Shown: positions 1 to 8,046, counted from the stretch's first letter. The stretch: DNA of 64,000 nucleotides from Fertoeibacter niger (GCF_009380135.2 NZ_WHUT02000003.1:62001-126000), one strand, 5' to 3'. The notes: a model not told the origin generated them from the sequence alone. Translations and numbers: made by a program.

Positions 1-471
1 TATCTGGCGCGCAAGACCGGCAAGCTTTACGGCGCGACGGAGCGTGACCGCATCGCGGTGGAGCAGTGGCTGATGTGGCAGATGGGTGGCGTTGGGCCGA
101 TGGCCGGGCAGGCGCACCATTTCCTGACCTATGCCCCGGCGATGGACCCGCCGAACGACCTGCCCTATGCCAAGACCCGTTACCGCAACGAGGTGGCGCG
201 GCTGTATGGCGTCTTGGACAAGCAGTTGGCAGACAAGGAATTTGTCGCCGGTGACTTCCTGTCGATTGCCGATATTGCCATCTGGCCCTGGGCGGTGCTG
301 TGGGAACGGCAGGAACAGACGCTGGAGGGCAAGCCACATCTGGCCCGCTGGCTGGATGCTCTGGCCGCCCGCCCCGCCTTTGTGGCAGGCAAGTCAGTGG
401 CGTCGGAAAAGCGCAGCAACCTGCAGGACGACAAGAAGGCGCAGGATATCCTGTTCAAGCGCCAGGGCTGA
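1..471 (+). CDS. Glutathione S-transferase family protein (5' truncated by window edge)
   Basis: The reading frame is open from base 1, so the N-terminal thioredoxin-like glutathione-binding domain lies outside the window; 156 residues of the C-terminal all-helical domain are visible. The block AGDFLSIADIAIWPW (roughly residues 83-97) is the typical GST helix-6 N-capping region (SIADI), and the segment LARWLDALAARPAF is the usual end of the fold. The length and the tryptophan-rich stretch resemble the YghU/YfcG (nu-class) disulfide-bond oxidoreductases, but the deciding N-terminal residues are not visible. Likely cytosolic, using glutathione for conjugation or disulfide reduction. It is convergent with the next gene, with hairpins between them. 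Confidence 0.85.
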   Translation, partial: YLARKTGKLYGATERDRIAVEQWLMWQMGGVGPMAGQAHHFLTYAPAMDPPNDLPYAKTRYRNEVARLYGVLDKQLADKEFVAGDFLSIADIAIWPWAVLWERQEQTLEGKPHLARWLDALAARPAFVAGKSVASEKRSNLQDDKKAQDILFKRQG

Positions 472-520
472 GTTCGCTGCGCGGCCCAGCCGCGCACGCC
501 AGAATCTTTCGAAAAATCCT

Positions 521-562
521 GCAAAAGTGTTTGAACACCTTCGGCGGGGGACGCTGCCCCCG
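521..562. terminator. Intergenic palindromic element and hairpin between convergent genes
   Basis: Bases 521-541 hold a GCAAAAG-led imperfect palindrome (AAGTGTT-TG-AACACCTT). Bases 545-550 (CGGGGG) pair perfectly with 557-562 (CCCCCG) across the loop ACGCTG. The pair sits between the stop of the GST gene and the stop of yciB, so it probably ends transcription from both sides. A related GCAAAAG palindrome occurs at 8021-8044. Confidence 0.55.
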
Positions 563-570
563 TTTCAAGC

Positions 571-1173
571 CTAGGTTTCGTCTTTTTCGATGCCATAGGT
601 CTGGAACAGCCGCCCCTGCGTCATGAAGAACAAAAGCAGGGCCGCCGTCAGGCCGAATGTCTTGAAATTGACCCAGACATCGGTGGAAAAGCTGCGCCAG
701 ATCACCTCGTTTGCCAGCGCCAGCGCAAAGAAGAACGCGGTGATGCGGCGTGTCAGGATCATCCAGCCCTCGGCGCGCATCGGCAGCAGCTCGTCCATCA
801 CCAGCCGCAGGTAGCTTTGCCCGCGCAACAGGCCAAAGCCAAGGATGCCGCCGAACAGCAGGTAGATCATCGTGGGCTTCATCTTGAAGAACCGCTCGTC
901 GTTCAGCCAGACCGACAGGCCGCCGAACAGCACCACCAGCACCAGCGTGGCGACCTGCATGCGCGCCAGTTTCCCGGTCAGCGCCCAAAGGATGCCGGTG
1001 GTCAGGATCATCAGCGGAATGAACGCCGCCGTGACCACGATGAACCCCTCATAACTGGTGCCGCCAAAGGTGAAGGTCTGGTCCTTCAGCCGTGCATAGC
1101 CGATGAAGAAGGCGGCAATCGGCCCCAGTTCCAGCACCAGTTTCAGTATCGGGTTGATCTTGCGTTCAGCCAT
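571..1173 (-). CDS. yciB: Septation/intracellular-spanning inner membrane protein YciB (IspZ family)
   Basis: A 200-residue polytopic membrane protein with about five to six hydrophobic segments. It matches YciB (intracellular septation protein A) in length and in family blocks such as KLVLELGPIAAFF at the N-terminus, FKMKPTMIYLLFGG in the middle and EVIWRSFSTDVWVNFK near the C-terminus. In enterobacteria YciB is an inner-membrane protein that affects envelope integrity and septum placement; its biochemical activity is unknown. The start ATG at 1173 gives MAERKINPILKLV. It lies 11 bases downstream of the EamA transporter gene and is probably cotranscribed with it. Confidence 0.9.
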   Translation of the reverse strand: MAERKINPILKLVLELGPIAAFFIGYARLKDQTFTFGGTSYEGFIVVTAAFIPLMILTTGILWALTGKLARMQVATLVLVVLFGGLSVWLNDERFFKMKPTMIYLLFGGILGFGLLRGQSYLRLVMDELLPMRAEGWMILTRRITAFFFALALANEVIWRSFSTDVWVNFKTFGLTAALLLFFMTQGRLFQTYGIEKDET

Positions 1174-1184
1174 CTTTCGTTTCC

Positions 1185-2090
1185 TTATCCTGCCGCCTGC
1201 ACCAATATGGCACCAAAGGCGATCAAGCCCATCAGCGCCACGCGCAGGGCGGTTGTTTTCTCATGCAGCACCGCCCAGCCGATCAGCGCGGCAAAGAGGG
1301 TGGATGTTTCGCGCAGCGCCGCCACCTCGCCCACCTTGCCCAGCCGTGTGCCCAGCATCACGCCGCCAAAGCTGACAAAGGCCACCAGCGCACCGATCAG
1401 GCCGCGGGTCATGAGGGCGCCGTTCCAGCCCGGCCACACACCGCGCCGCGCCAGCCGCACCGCCATCAGCGCCGGAAAATCGAGCGAGCCGATCAGGAAG
1501 AACCAGGCGAGGAAGGTGAAGGGGTCAGGTGTAAGCCGGATGCCCCAGGCGTCATAGGTGGTGTAGACCGCCACCAGCAAGCCACCCGCAAAGGCCCAGA
1601 CCAGACCCGTGCGCAGCGCGTCGCGCCCCACTACCGCGCCGCGCAGGTTCAGCCCCGCCAGCATCAGGATCGCCCCTGACAGCAGCGCCACCCCCAGCCA
1701 TTGCAAGGGCGCATAGGCCTCGCCCAGAAACAGCGCGGCAAAGGCCAGCGTGGCCAGCGGCCCGGTGCCGCGCACCACCGGATAGACCACGGTATAGGCG
1801 GCCCGCTCATACGCCAGCGCCATGGTCAGCTTGTAGGCGAAATGGATGCCCAGCGCGCCGAACACCACCAGCCATTCAAACCCCTGCGGCCATGGCACCA
1901 GAAACAGCGCCATGGGCAGCGACAGCACCACCATCCACAGGTCAATCGCCCCCCGCGTGGCCCAGGGGTCGTGCCGCCCCTTCTGGATCGCGCCGAAACA
2001 GGCATGGGCAAAGGCGGACACAAGCGCGAGGCCCATGGCGATCTGCGCGCCCAGTGCGGTGCCTTCGATGGAGACGAGCCAGGCGGTCAT
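1185..2090 (-). CDS. EamA/DMT-superfamily transporter (RhaT-like permease)
   Basis: A 301-residue integral membrane protein with about ten hydrophobic helices in two halves, as in EamA drug/metabolite transporters. Diagnostic stretches are VYPVVRGTGPLATLAFAALF in the first half, the usual EamA helix-4/5 region, and a second EamA repeat ending with VLHEKTTALRVALMGLIAFG. The in-frame ATG at 2090 (MTAWLVSIEG) is preferred because upstream codons are low in hydrophobicity and unlike the family. The substrate cannot be inferred: relatives export amino acids, sugars or other metabolites. It is followed closely by yciB on the same strand. Confidence 0.85.
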   Translation of the reverse strand: MTAWLVSIEGTALGAQIAMGLALVSAFAHACFGAIQKGRHDPWATRGAIDLWMVVLSLPMALFLVPWPQGFEWLVVFGALGIHFAYKLTMALAYERAAYTVVYPVVRGTGPLATLAFAALFLGEAYAPLQWLGVALLSGAILMLAGLNLRGAVVGRDALRTGLVWAFAGGLLVAVYTTYDAWGIRLTPDPFTFLAWFFLIGSLDFPALMAVRLARRGVWPGWNGALMTRGLIGALVAFVSFGGVMLGTRLGKVGEVAALRETSTLFAALIGWAVLHEKTTALRVALMGLIAFGAILVQAAG

Positions 2091-2163
2091 ATGTGCCGTA
2101 TCTGGCCAAGCGCCGGGGTGCTGGCCGCCCCCCAGCACGGCAAAAGGCCGGGCGTTCTTCGCT

Positions 2164-2188
2164 GAAAACCTTCCCCCGGAAGGTTTTC
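2164..2188. terminator. Perfect 11-bp hairpin downstream of ftsY
   Basis: Bases 2164-2174 (GAAAACCTTCC) are exactly complementary to 2178-2188 with a three-base loop. It lies between the ftsY stop at 2251 and the EamA gene start at 2090, so on the minus strand it could end the ftsY transcript. There is no long T-tract, so it may act as an RNA-stabilising hairpin instead. Confidence 0.5.
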
Positions 2189-2202
2189 CGGGCGCTCATC
2201 AC

Positions 2203-2232
2203 GCCGAGGATATTCAGAGCGAGAAAATGCAG
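2203..2232. repeat. Intergenic GGATATT repeat, copy 1
   Basis: The stretch GAGGATATTCAGAG followed by AGAAAATGCAG matches the core of the element at 13242-13266 at nearly every base, and more loosely 56495-56520. All three lie directly beyond a gene's stop codon and next to a GC-rich hairpin. This points to a dispersed non-coding palindromic repeat rather than a gene fragment. Confidence 0.6.
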
Positions 2233-2250
2233 AAAGGCAGGACCACGGCG

Positions 2251-3240
2251 TCAACGGTCAAGCCCCACCAGCGCGCGGGCGAAATCCTCGGGGTCAAAGG
2301 GTGCCAGATCGTCGATCTGTTCGCCCACGCCGATGGCATGGATCGGCAGGCCAAACTTGTCGGCCAGCGCCACAAGCACGCCGCCCTTGGCGGTGCCGTC
2401 GAGTTTGGTCATCACAAGGCCGGTCACATCGGCCAGCTTGCGGAAAATCTCCACCTGGTTCAGCGCGTTCTGGCCGGTGGTGGCATCCAGCACCAGAAGC
2501 GTGTTGTGCGGCGCATCGGGGTCTTTCTTGCGGATGACGCGCACGATCTTTGACAATTCCTCCATAAGATCGGCGCGGTTCTGCAACCGGCCTGCCGTGT
2601 CGATCATCAGAAGGTCGGCACCCGATTCCTGCGCCTTTGTCATCGCCTCGAATGCAAGGCTTGCGGGGTCAGACCCTTCGGGCGCGGTCAGCACCGGCAC
2701 GCCGGCGCGCGCGCCCCAGACCTGCAACTGTTCCACCGCAGCCGCGCGGAACGTGTCGCCCGCCGCGATCACCACCGTCTTGCCCGCCGCCTTGAACTGG
2801 CTGGCCAGCTTGCCGATGGTCGTGGTCTTGCCCGAACCGTTCACCCCCACCACCAGCACCACCTGCGGGCGCGACGGGTATAGCGGCATGGGCCGCGCCA
2901 CCGGGGTCATGATGCGGGTGATCTCGGCGGCCAGCGCGGTCTTGATCTCGTCCGTCGACACACGCCTGCCGAACCGCCCCTCGGCGATGTTCGCGGTGAC
3001 GCGCAGCGCGGTGTCAACGCCCATGTCGGCGCCGATCAGCACCTCTTCCAGCTGTTCCAGCATCGCGTCATCCAGCACGCGGCGGCTGGCCTCGGGTTCC
3101 GCCCCGATCAGGCGGCCAAGGATGCCGGGGCGCGGGGGTTCGGCAGCGGCGGGCGCGGTTTCAACCAGCGCATCCAGCCCCTCGCCGATCTTGTCGGAGG
3201 ACCGGAACATCCGGTCGCGCAGTTTCTTGAAGAATGACAT
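2251..3240 (-). CDS. ftsY: Signal recognition particle receptor FtsY
   Basis: A 329-residue SRP-receptor GTPase. The NG domain is complete: G1 P-loop GVNGSGKTT at about residues 132-140, DTFRAAAVEQL (G2), DTAGR (G3), TKLDGTAKGG (G4) and GVGEQIDDLAPF near the C-terminus. The acidic A-domain is very short, as is common in alphaproteobacteria. FtsY docks ribosome-nascent chain-SRP complexes at SecYEG on the inner membrane and triggers GTP hydrolysis with Ffh. The ATG at 3240 (MSFFKKLRDRMF, an amphipathic membrane-targeting start) is chosen over an upstream extension that lacks FtsY character. It is divergent from the AlkB-like gene. Confidence 0.97.
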   Translation of the reverse strand: MSFFKKLRDRMFRSSDKIGEGLDALVETAPAAAEPPRPGILGRLIGAEPEASRRVLDDAMLEQLEEVLIGADMGVDTALRVTANIAEGRFGRRVSTDEIKTALAAEITRIMTPVARPMPLYPSRPQVVLVVGVNGSGKTTTIGKLASQFKAAGKTVVIAAGDTFRAAAVEQLQVWGARAGVPVLTAPEGSDPASLAFEAMTKAQESGADLLMIDTAGRLQNRADLMEELSKIVRVIRKKDPDAPHNTLLVLDATTGQNALNQVEIFRKLADVTGLVMTKLDGTAKGGVLVALADKFGLPIHAIGVGEQIDDLAPFDPEDFARALVGLDR

Positions 3241-3420
3241 TCCGCGCCCTCGCTGGTGCCGCCCGCCCCGGCAGCAGACCCCGTTCACTTAGTCGCTTCG
3301 GCGGCGCGAGGAAAGGGGCGGGGGCCGGGCGTCAACGGTTTAGCAAGGCCGGCATGGCGCAATGGCATGCGGAACGGGCCTGCGGTGCATCCGGGTCGGA
3401 CCCTTTGGGGCCGCGCGGGC

Positions 3421-3451
3421 CGTGTTAACCTTTTTCCGGGCGCGTGTTAAC
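3421..3451 (+). promoter_or_regulatory. Phased 9-bp direct repeat CGTGTTAAC ahead of the AlkB-like gene
   Basis: CGTGTTAAC occurs at 3421-3429 and again at 3443-3451. Start-to-start spacing is 22 bp, about two helical turns, so both copies face the same side of the DNA. Each contains the palindrome GTTAAC. The second copy ends 23 bases before the start codon at 3475, so the pair overlaps the likely promoter and could be an operator. The factor is unknown; TTAA-type half-sites recall CtrA sites, but the spacing differs from the usual seven bases. Confidence 0.4.
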
Positions 3452-3474
3452 TATTGCTGGACAGGAGACGACCG

Positions 3475-4515
3475 ATGACGCCCGCACTCTTTCCTCTGGC
3501 CACGCTGGCCCCCCTGCCGCTGCTGGCGCTGGGGGTGGGGTTTGGCGGCGCGCTGGCCTTTGCCGGGCTGGTTTACATGACGCTGTTCGCGCTGCTGCTG
3601 GATCAGGTGGTTGCGCGGGCCGCTGCACCTGATGGCGTGGAGTTTCCGGCAGCGGATGCGCTGCTGGTGGTGCTGGCGCTTGCGCATCTGCTGGCGCTGC
3701 CGCTGGCGGTCTGGGCGATCGGCGGGCCCTCGGGGCTTTCGGCGGTGGACAGGGTGGCCCTGTTTGCCGGATTCGGGCTGTTTTTCGGGCAGGTGTCGAA
3801 CCCGGTGGCGCATGAGCTGATCCACCGCGGCGACCGGCGGCTGTTCCGGCTGGGGCGGCTGGTTTATGTGACGCTTCTGTTCGGGCACCATACCTCGGCG
3901 CACCGGCTGGTGCATCACCGCCATGCCGCCAGCCGCGACGACCCCAATACCGCGCGTTCGGGTGAGGGGTTTTATCGCTTTGCCCTGCGTGCCTGGGTGG
4001 GCAGTTTCCGCAAGGGTCTGGCGGCGGAAAACGATCTGCGCCGCCGGGGGGCGAAGGGGCTGCACCCCTATGCGATCTATACCGGCGGCGCGGTGCTGAG
4101 CCTGCTGCTGGGCTGGGTGATTGCGGGGCCTGCCGGGGCACTGGTCTGGGCGGGTCTGGCGGCCCATGCGCAAAGCCAGCTGTTGCTGTCGGATTATGTG
4201 CAGCATTACGGGCTGATGCGCCGCACGGGGCCTGACGGGCGGCTGGAGCCTGTGGGCGACCGGCATTCGTGGAACGCGCCGCATGGCTTTACCGCCGCAC
4301 TGATGCTGAACGCGCCGCGCCATTCCGACCATCATGCGCATCCGGCCCGGCCCTACCCCGCGCTGCGCCTGCCGGTGCCTGATCTGGCGCCGCGCCTGCC
4401 GTGGTCCCTGCCGGTCAGTTGCGTGGTGGCACTGCTGCCGCCGCTGTGGCGCCGGGCCATGCGCCCAAGGCTTGCGCAATGGCGGGCAGAAGAGGCGGCA
4501 CTGGCGCAGCCGTGA
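3475..4515 (+). CDS. AlkB-like integral-membrane di-iron alkane/fatty-acyl hydroxylase
   Basis: A 346-residue membrane protein with the full set of histidine motifs of the alkane 1-monooxygenase family: HELIHR (113-118), HRLVHHRH (143-150) followed by DDPNTA, QHYGL (243-247), and RHSDHHAHP (282-290). These ligate the di-iron centre that inserts oxygen into a terminal C-H bond. Hydrophobic helices flank the motifs. It is shorter than typical AlkB (about 400 residues), and no rubredoxin or rubredoxin reductase gene is nearby, so the electron donor must come from elsewhere. The ATG at 3475 has an AGGAG eight bases upstream. The substrate (alkane, xylene-like or acyl chain) cannot be fixed from sequence. 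Confidence 0.85.
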   Translation: MTPALFPLATLAPLPLLALGVGFGGALAFAGLVYMTLFALLLDQVVARAAAPDGVEFPAADALLVVLALAHLLALPLAVWAIGGPSGLSAVDRVALFAGFGLFFGQVSNPVAHELIHRGDRRLFRLGRLVYVTLLFGHHTSAHRLVHHRHAASRDDPNTARSGEGFYRFALRAWVGSFRKGLAAENDLRRRGAKGLHPYAIYTGGAVLSLLLGWVIAGPAGALVWAGLAAHAQSQLLLSDYVQHYGLMRRTGPDGRLEPVGDRHSWNAPHGFTAALMLNAPRHSDHHAHPARPYPALRLPVPDLAPRLPWSLPVSCVVALLPPLWRRAMRPRLAQWRAEEAALAQP

Positions 4516-4578
4516 CTGGCCATTCCGGCTGCGGTCTGGCAGTCTGCCGCCGAATTGTCCCCCCTGCCGGAGCCTGCG

Positions 4579-4974
4579 ATGCACAAGATTTTTGCCCTGC
4601 TGCTGGCCGCCCTGCCCCTGCCGCTGGCCGCCGCCGAACCGATGACCGCCGCCGATTTCGAGGCCTATGCCACAGGCAAGACCCTGTCCTATGCCGTGGG
4701 CGGCGAGATTTACGGGGCCGAGCAATACATGCCCGGACGGCGCGTTCTGTGGGCCTTCAAGGGCGAGGAATGCCGGGCGGGCCTGTGGTATGAAGAGGCG
4801 GGGCAGATCTGTTTTGTCTACGAGGATGAAGGCCAGCCGCAATGCTGGACCTTCTTCCGCGACGACACAGGCCTGCGCGCGCGGTTCCAGAACGACCCCG
4901 AAGGCACCGAGCTTTCCGAAGTGGCACAGACGCCAAACCCGCTGATCTGCGCCGGGCCGGATGTGGGGGTCTAG
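4579..4974 (+). CDS. Small secreted protein of unknown function
   Basis: 131 residues starting MHKIFALLLAALPLPLAAAEP, a clear Sec signal peptide with cleavage likely after AAA near residue 17. The mature part contains two cysteines in the pattern EECRAGLWY and QPQCWTFF, a third near the C-terminus (LICAG), and several aromatic residues. This suggests a small disulfide-bonded periplasmic domain. I do not recognise a named family. An in-frame ATG 24 bases upstream exists, but the one at 4579 places the signal peptide correctly. It lies 63 bases after the AlkB-like gene on the same strand and may share its transcript. Confidence 0.7.
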   Translation: MHKIFALLLAALPLPLAAAEPMTAADFEAYATGKTLSYAVGGEIYGAEQYMPGRRVLWAFKGEECRAGLWYEEAGQICFVYEDEGQPQCWTFFRDDTGLRARFQNDPEGTELSEVAQTPNPLICAGPDVGV

Positions 4975-5054
4975 CCAGCAGGCCGCACAGACAGGTGCAC
5001 GCAAACCGAAGCGCGACTTGCACAAATCGAACATTAGTGATCCGATCCCGACCA

Positions 5055-5095
5055 GTGACCTGCGTTGAATTTACAAATTCAAACTATTGTGGTCA
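5055..5095. repeat. AT-rich nested palindrome between convergent genes
   Basis: TTGAATTT (5065-5072) and AAATTCAA (5075-5082) form a perfect inverted repeat with a two-base centre, enclosed by TGACC near 5056 and GGTCA at 5091-5095, which overlaps the xseA stop codon. It is strikingly AT-rich against its surroundings. The two-base centre suits a protein-binding dyad better than an RNA hairpin. Confidence 0.45.
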
Positions 5096-6655
5096 AAGCA
5101 GGCTGCCCTGCCCCGGCGCATCATCCGCTTTGCGCCGCCTTGCCGGTCTGGCCCCCAGCGCCAGACGGCCATCGGCAAATTCCACCTCCAGCGCCTGCGC
5201 GCGTTCTGCCGCCGCTTTCGTCGTGACAACAGCACCGTCGCCCCGCACCACCGCATAGCCGCGCCGCAGGGTTTCGGCATAGCCGAGGGTCTGGCGCATG
5301 CGCTCCAGCGCATCCAGCCGCCCGGCAAGCACCGCCAGCCGCTGCGCGGGGGCGGCGTCAAGCCTTGCCTCCAGCGCCAGCAGCGCGGCACGGTCGCGCG
5401 CGGTCTGGCGGGTGGCATCGGCCAGCAGGCGTGACAGGGCCGGGGCCAGCCGGGCGGCCAACCCATGGAGCCGCTCTGCCGCGCGCGCGCTGCGGCGCGT
5501 CTCAGCGGCCTCCAGCAGCCGGGCGCGGTCGGCCAGCCGCTCGCGCCCCCGCGCCGCCAGATCGGCCAGCATGCGCGGGCGCAGCAGCGCCGCCAGCGGG
5601 TCCAGCCGCCCGCGCTTGCGCGCCACCGCCACGCCCAACGCGCCACCCAGCCGCCCCGACCACAGGTCGAACCGCTGCGCCGGGCCTTGGGTCAGCGCAT
5701 CCAGCCGGGGCAGCGCGCGGGCCAGATCGCGCAGCCGCTGGCCGCGCAGCCCCACCGCCTGCGCCACGCCGCGCGACAGCCGCGCGCCCTGCCCATCCAG
5801 CGCCGCCAGCAGGTCCATCCGCACCGGCACGGCCATTTCCGCCGCCGCCGTAGGGGTGGGCGCGCGGCGGTCGGATGCAAAGTCGATCAGCGTGGTGTCG
5901 GTTTCATGCCCCACGGCGGAAATCAGCGGAATGGCGCTGTCCGCCGCCGCCCTGACGACGATTTCCTCGTTGAAGCCCCACAGGTCCTCCAGCGACCCGC
6001 CGCCCCGCGCCACGATGATCAGATCGGGGCGCGGCACCGGCCCGCCGGGGGCCAGCGCGTTGAACCCGCGTATCGCCGCCGCCACCTCGGCCGCGCAATT
6101 GGCCCCCTGCACCGCCACCGGCCAGATCAGCACATGGCGCGGAAAGCGGTCGGCCAGCCGGTGCAGGATATCGCGGATCACCGCACCCGAGGGCGAGGTG
6201 ACAACCCCGATGACCCCCGGCAGGAACGGGATGGCTTTCTTGCGCGCGGCATCGAACAGCCCCTCGGCGGCCAGCGCCACGCGGCGTTTCTCCAGCAGCG
6301 CCATCAGCGCCCCGGCCCCGGCAAGCTGCACATCCTCGACAATGATCTGGTATTTCGACTGGCCGGGGAAGGTGGTCATCCGGCCGGTTGCAATCACCTC
6401 CATCCCTTCCTCGGGGCGAACCTGCATCTTGGCCACCTGACCCTTCCAGCTGATCGCGGCAATCACCGAACGGTCATCTTTCAGGTCAAAATAAAGATGC
6501 CCCGAGGATGGCTTTGAGACCCGCCCCACCTCGCCCCGCACCCGCACAAGGCCGAATTCACCCTCGATCACCCGTTTCACCGCGCCGGACAGTTCCGACA
6601 CGGTGTATTCGGGGGCGTTGCCGGGGGGCGTGGCGTCTTCGAACAGGTCTGACAT
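5093..6655 (-). CDS. xseA: Exodeoxyribonuclease VII large subunit XseA
   Basis: 520 residues. An N-terminal OB-fold domain (YTVSELSGAVKRVIEGEF, then VRGEVGRVSKPSSGHLYFDL) precedes the catalytic domain with GVVTSPSGAVIRDILHRL, the signature RGGGSLEDLWGFNEE and AVGHETDTTLIDFASDRRAPTPTAAAE. A long arginine/alanine-rich helical C-terminal region follows. With the small subunit XseB (not in this window) it degrades single-stranded DNA to short oligonucleotides in the cytosol. The ATG at 6655 (MSDLFEDATP) is chosen because everything upstream in frame is antisense to purD. It is divergent from purD with 70 bases between the starts. Confidence 0.95.
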   Translation of the reverse strand: MSDLFEDATPPGNAPEYTVSELSGAVKRVIEGEFGLVRVRGEVGRVSKPSSGHLYFDLKDDRSVIAAISWKGQVAKMQVRPEEGMEVIATGRMTTFPGQSKYQIIVEDVQLAGAGALMALLEKRRVALAAEGLFDAARKKAIPFLPGVIGVVTSPSGAVIRDILHRLADRFPRHVLIWPVAVQGANCAAEVAAAIRGFNALAPGGPVPRPDLIIVARGGGSLEDLWGFNEEIVVRAAADSAIPLISAVGHETDTTLIDFASDRRAPTPTAAAEMAVPVRMDLLAALDGQGARLSRGVAQAVGLRGQRLRDLARALPRLDALTQGPAQRFDLWSGRLGGALGVAVARKRGRLDPLAALLRPRMLADLAARGRERLADRARLLEAAETRRSARAAERLHGLAARLAPALSRLLADATRQTARDRAALLALEARLDAAPAQRLAVLAGRLDALERMRQTLGYAETLRRGYAVVRGDGAVVTTKAAAERAQALEVEFADGRLALGARPARRRKADDAPGQGSLL

Positions 6656-6725
6656 GACGGCCTTCTTGTGATCCGTGGACCGCCAGCCTAGAACGCAGCG
6701 CAGCAAAGGCCAAGCGGGGGCGGCG

Positions 6726-7988
6726 ATGAACATCCTTATTCTGGGCGGTGGCGGGCGGGAACATGCGCTGGCCTGGGCGATCAAGCAGAACCCGAAATGC
6801 GACCGGCTGATCGTGGCCCCGGGCAACGCGGGCATCGCCATGCTGGCCGAATGCGCCGATCTGGACATTCTGGATGGCGCGGCGGTGGTGGCATTCTGTG
6901 CCGAAAACGCGGTGGATTTCGTGGTGGTGGGGCCCGAGGCACCGCTGGCCGCCGGTGTGGCCGATGCGACGCGGGGCGCGGGGATACTGACCTTTGGCCC
7001 CTCGGCGGCGGCGGCGCAGGTAGAGGCGTCGAAAGCCTTTACCAAGGAACTCTGCGCGGCCTGCGATGCACCGACCGCCGCTTATGCCCGGTTCACCGAG
7101 GCTGGCCCGGCCAAGGACTACATTCGCGCGCAGGGTGCGCCGATCGTGGTCAAGGCTGACGGGCTGGCCGCGGGCAAGGGCGTGGTGGTGGCCATGAGCG
7201 TGGACGAGGCGCTGGCGGCCATCGACGACATGTTCGGCGGCACATTCGGCGCGGCGGGCGCCGAGGTGGTGATCGAGGAGTTCATGGGTGGCGAAGAGGC
7301 CAGTTTCTTCATCCTCACCGATGGCACAACCTGCCTGCCCATCGGCACCGCGCAGGACCACAAGCGCGCCTTTGACGGCGACACCGGGCCGAACACGGGC
7401 GGCATGGGGGCCTATTCGCCCGCCCCGGTGTTGACCGATGCCATCGCGGCACAGGCCATGGCCCGGATCGTGCAGCCCTGCGTGGACGAGCTGGCGCGGC
7501 GCGGCACGCCCTATCAGGGGGTGCTTTATGCGGGGCTGATGATCGAAAACGGTCAGGCGCGGCTGGTGGAATACAATGCCCGCTTCGGCGACCCGGAATG
7601 CCAGGTGCTGATGCTGCGGCTGGGCGCGCAGGCGCTGGACCTGCTGCTGGCCTGTGCGGAAGGCCGCTTGCAGGATTATGCGATTGCCTGGGCCGATGAC
7701 CACGCGCTGACCGTGGTCATGGCGGCGGATGGCTATCCGGGCACCTACCACAAGGGCAGCCAGATCCGCGGGCTGGAAGAACTGCCCGAGGACAGTTTCC
7801 ATATGGTGTTTCATGCAGGCACGGCGGAACGCGACGGGCAGGTCATCGCGGCAGGGGGCCGGGTGCTGAACGTCACCGCGCGCGGGGCGACACTGGCCGA
7901 GGCGCGGGCGCGGGCCTATGCGATGGTGGACCGGATCGACTGGCCGGGCGGGTTCTGCCGCCGTGACATCGGCTGGCGGGCGCTGTGA
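6726..7988 (+). CDS. purD: Phosphoribosylamine-glycine ligase PurD
   Basis: 420 residues, full length for GAR synthetase. It shows MNILILGGGGREHALAW at the N-terminus, the ATP-grasp signature IVVKADGLAAGKGVVVA, the catalytic metal-binding block ARFGDPECQVL and GGMGAYSPAPV. It ligates glycine to 5-phosphoribosylamine with ATP in step two of de novo purine synthesis, in the cytosol. The ATG at 6726 begins the conserved MNILILGGG start. No other pur gene adjoins, so it appears monocistronic, ending near an 18-base palindrome. Confidence 0.97.
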   Translation: MNILILGGGGREHALAWAIKQNPKCDRLIVAPGNAGIAMLAECADLDILDGAAVVAFCAENAVDFVVVGPEAPLAAGVADATRGAGILTFGPSAAAAQVEASKAFTKELCAACDAPTAAYARFTEAGPAKDYIRAQGAPIVVKADGLAAGKGVVVAMSVDEALAAIDDMFGGTFGAAGAEVVIEEFMGGEEASFFILTDGTTCLPIGTAQDHKRAFDGDTGPNTGGMGAYSPAPVLTDAIAAQAMARIVQPCVDELARRGTPYQGVLYAGLMIENGQARLVEYNARFGDPECQVLMLRLGAQALDLLLACAEGRLQDYAIAWADDHALTVVMAADGYPGTYHKGSQIRGLEELPEDSFHMVFHAGTAERDGQVIAAGGRVLNVTARGATLAEARARAYAMVDRIDWPGGFCRRDIGWRAL

Positions 7989-8017
7989 CCGGCTGGCCAC
8001 AGAAACCTTTAGCGGAT

Positions 8018-8046
8018 TTTGCAAAAGTTTTCGAAAACTTTCGCAG
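8018..8046. repeat. GCAAAAG palindromic intergenic element, second copy
   Basis: AAAGTTTTCGAAAACTTT at 8024-8041 is a perfect 18-base palindrome, framed by GC at 8021-8022 and GC at 8043-8044. It aligns with 521-541 (GCAAAAGTGTTTGAACACCT). It lies 30-60 bases after the purD stop and about 90 bases before lysC, in a position suited to a terminator, though without a T-tract. Confidence 0.5.
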
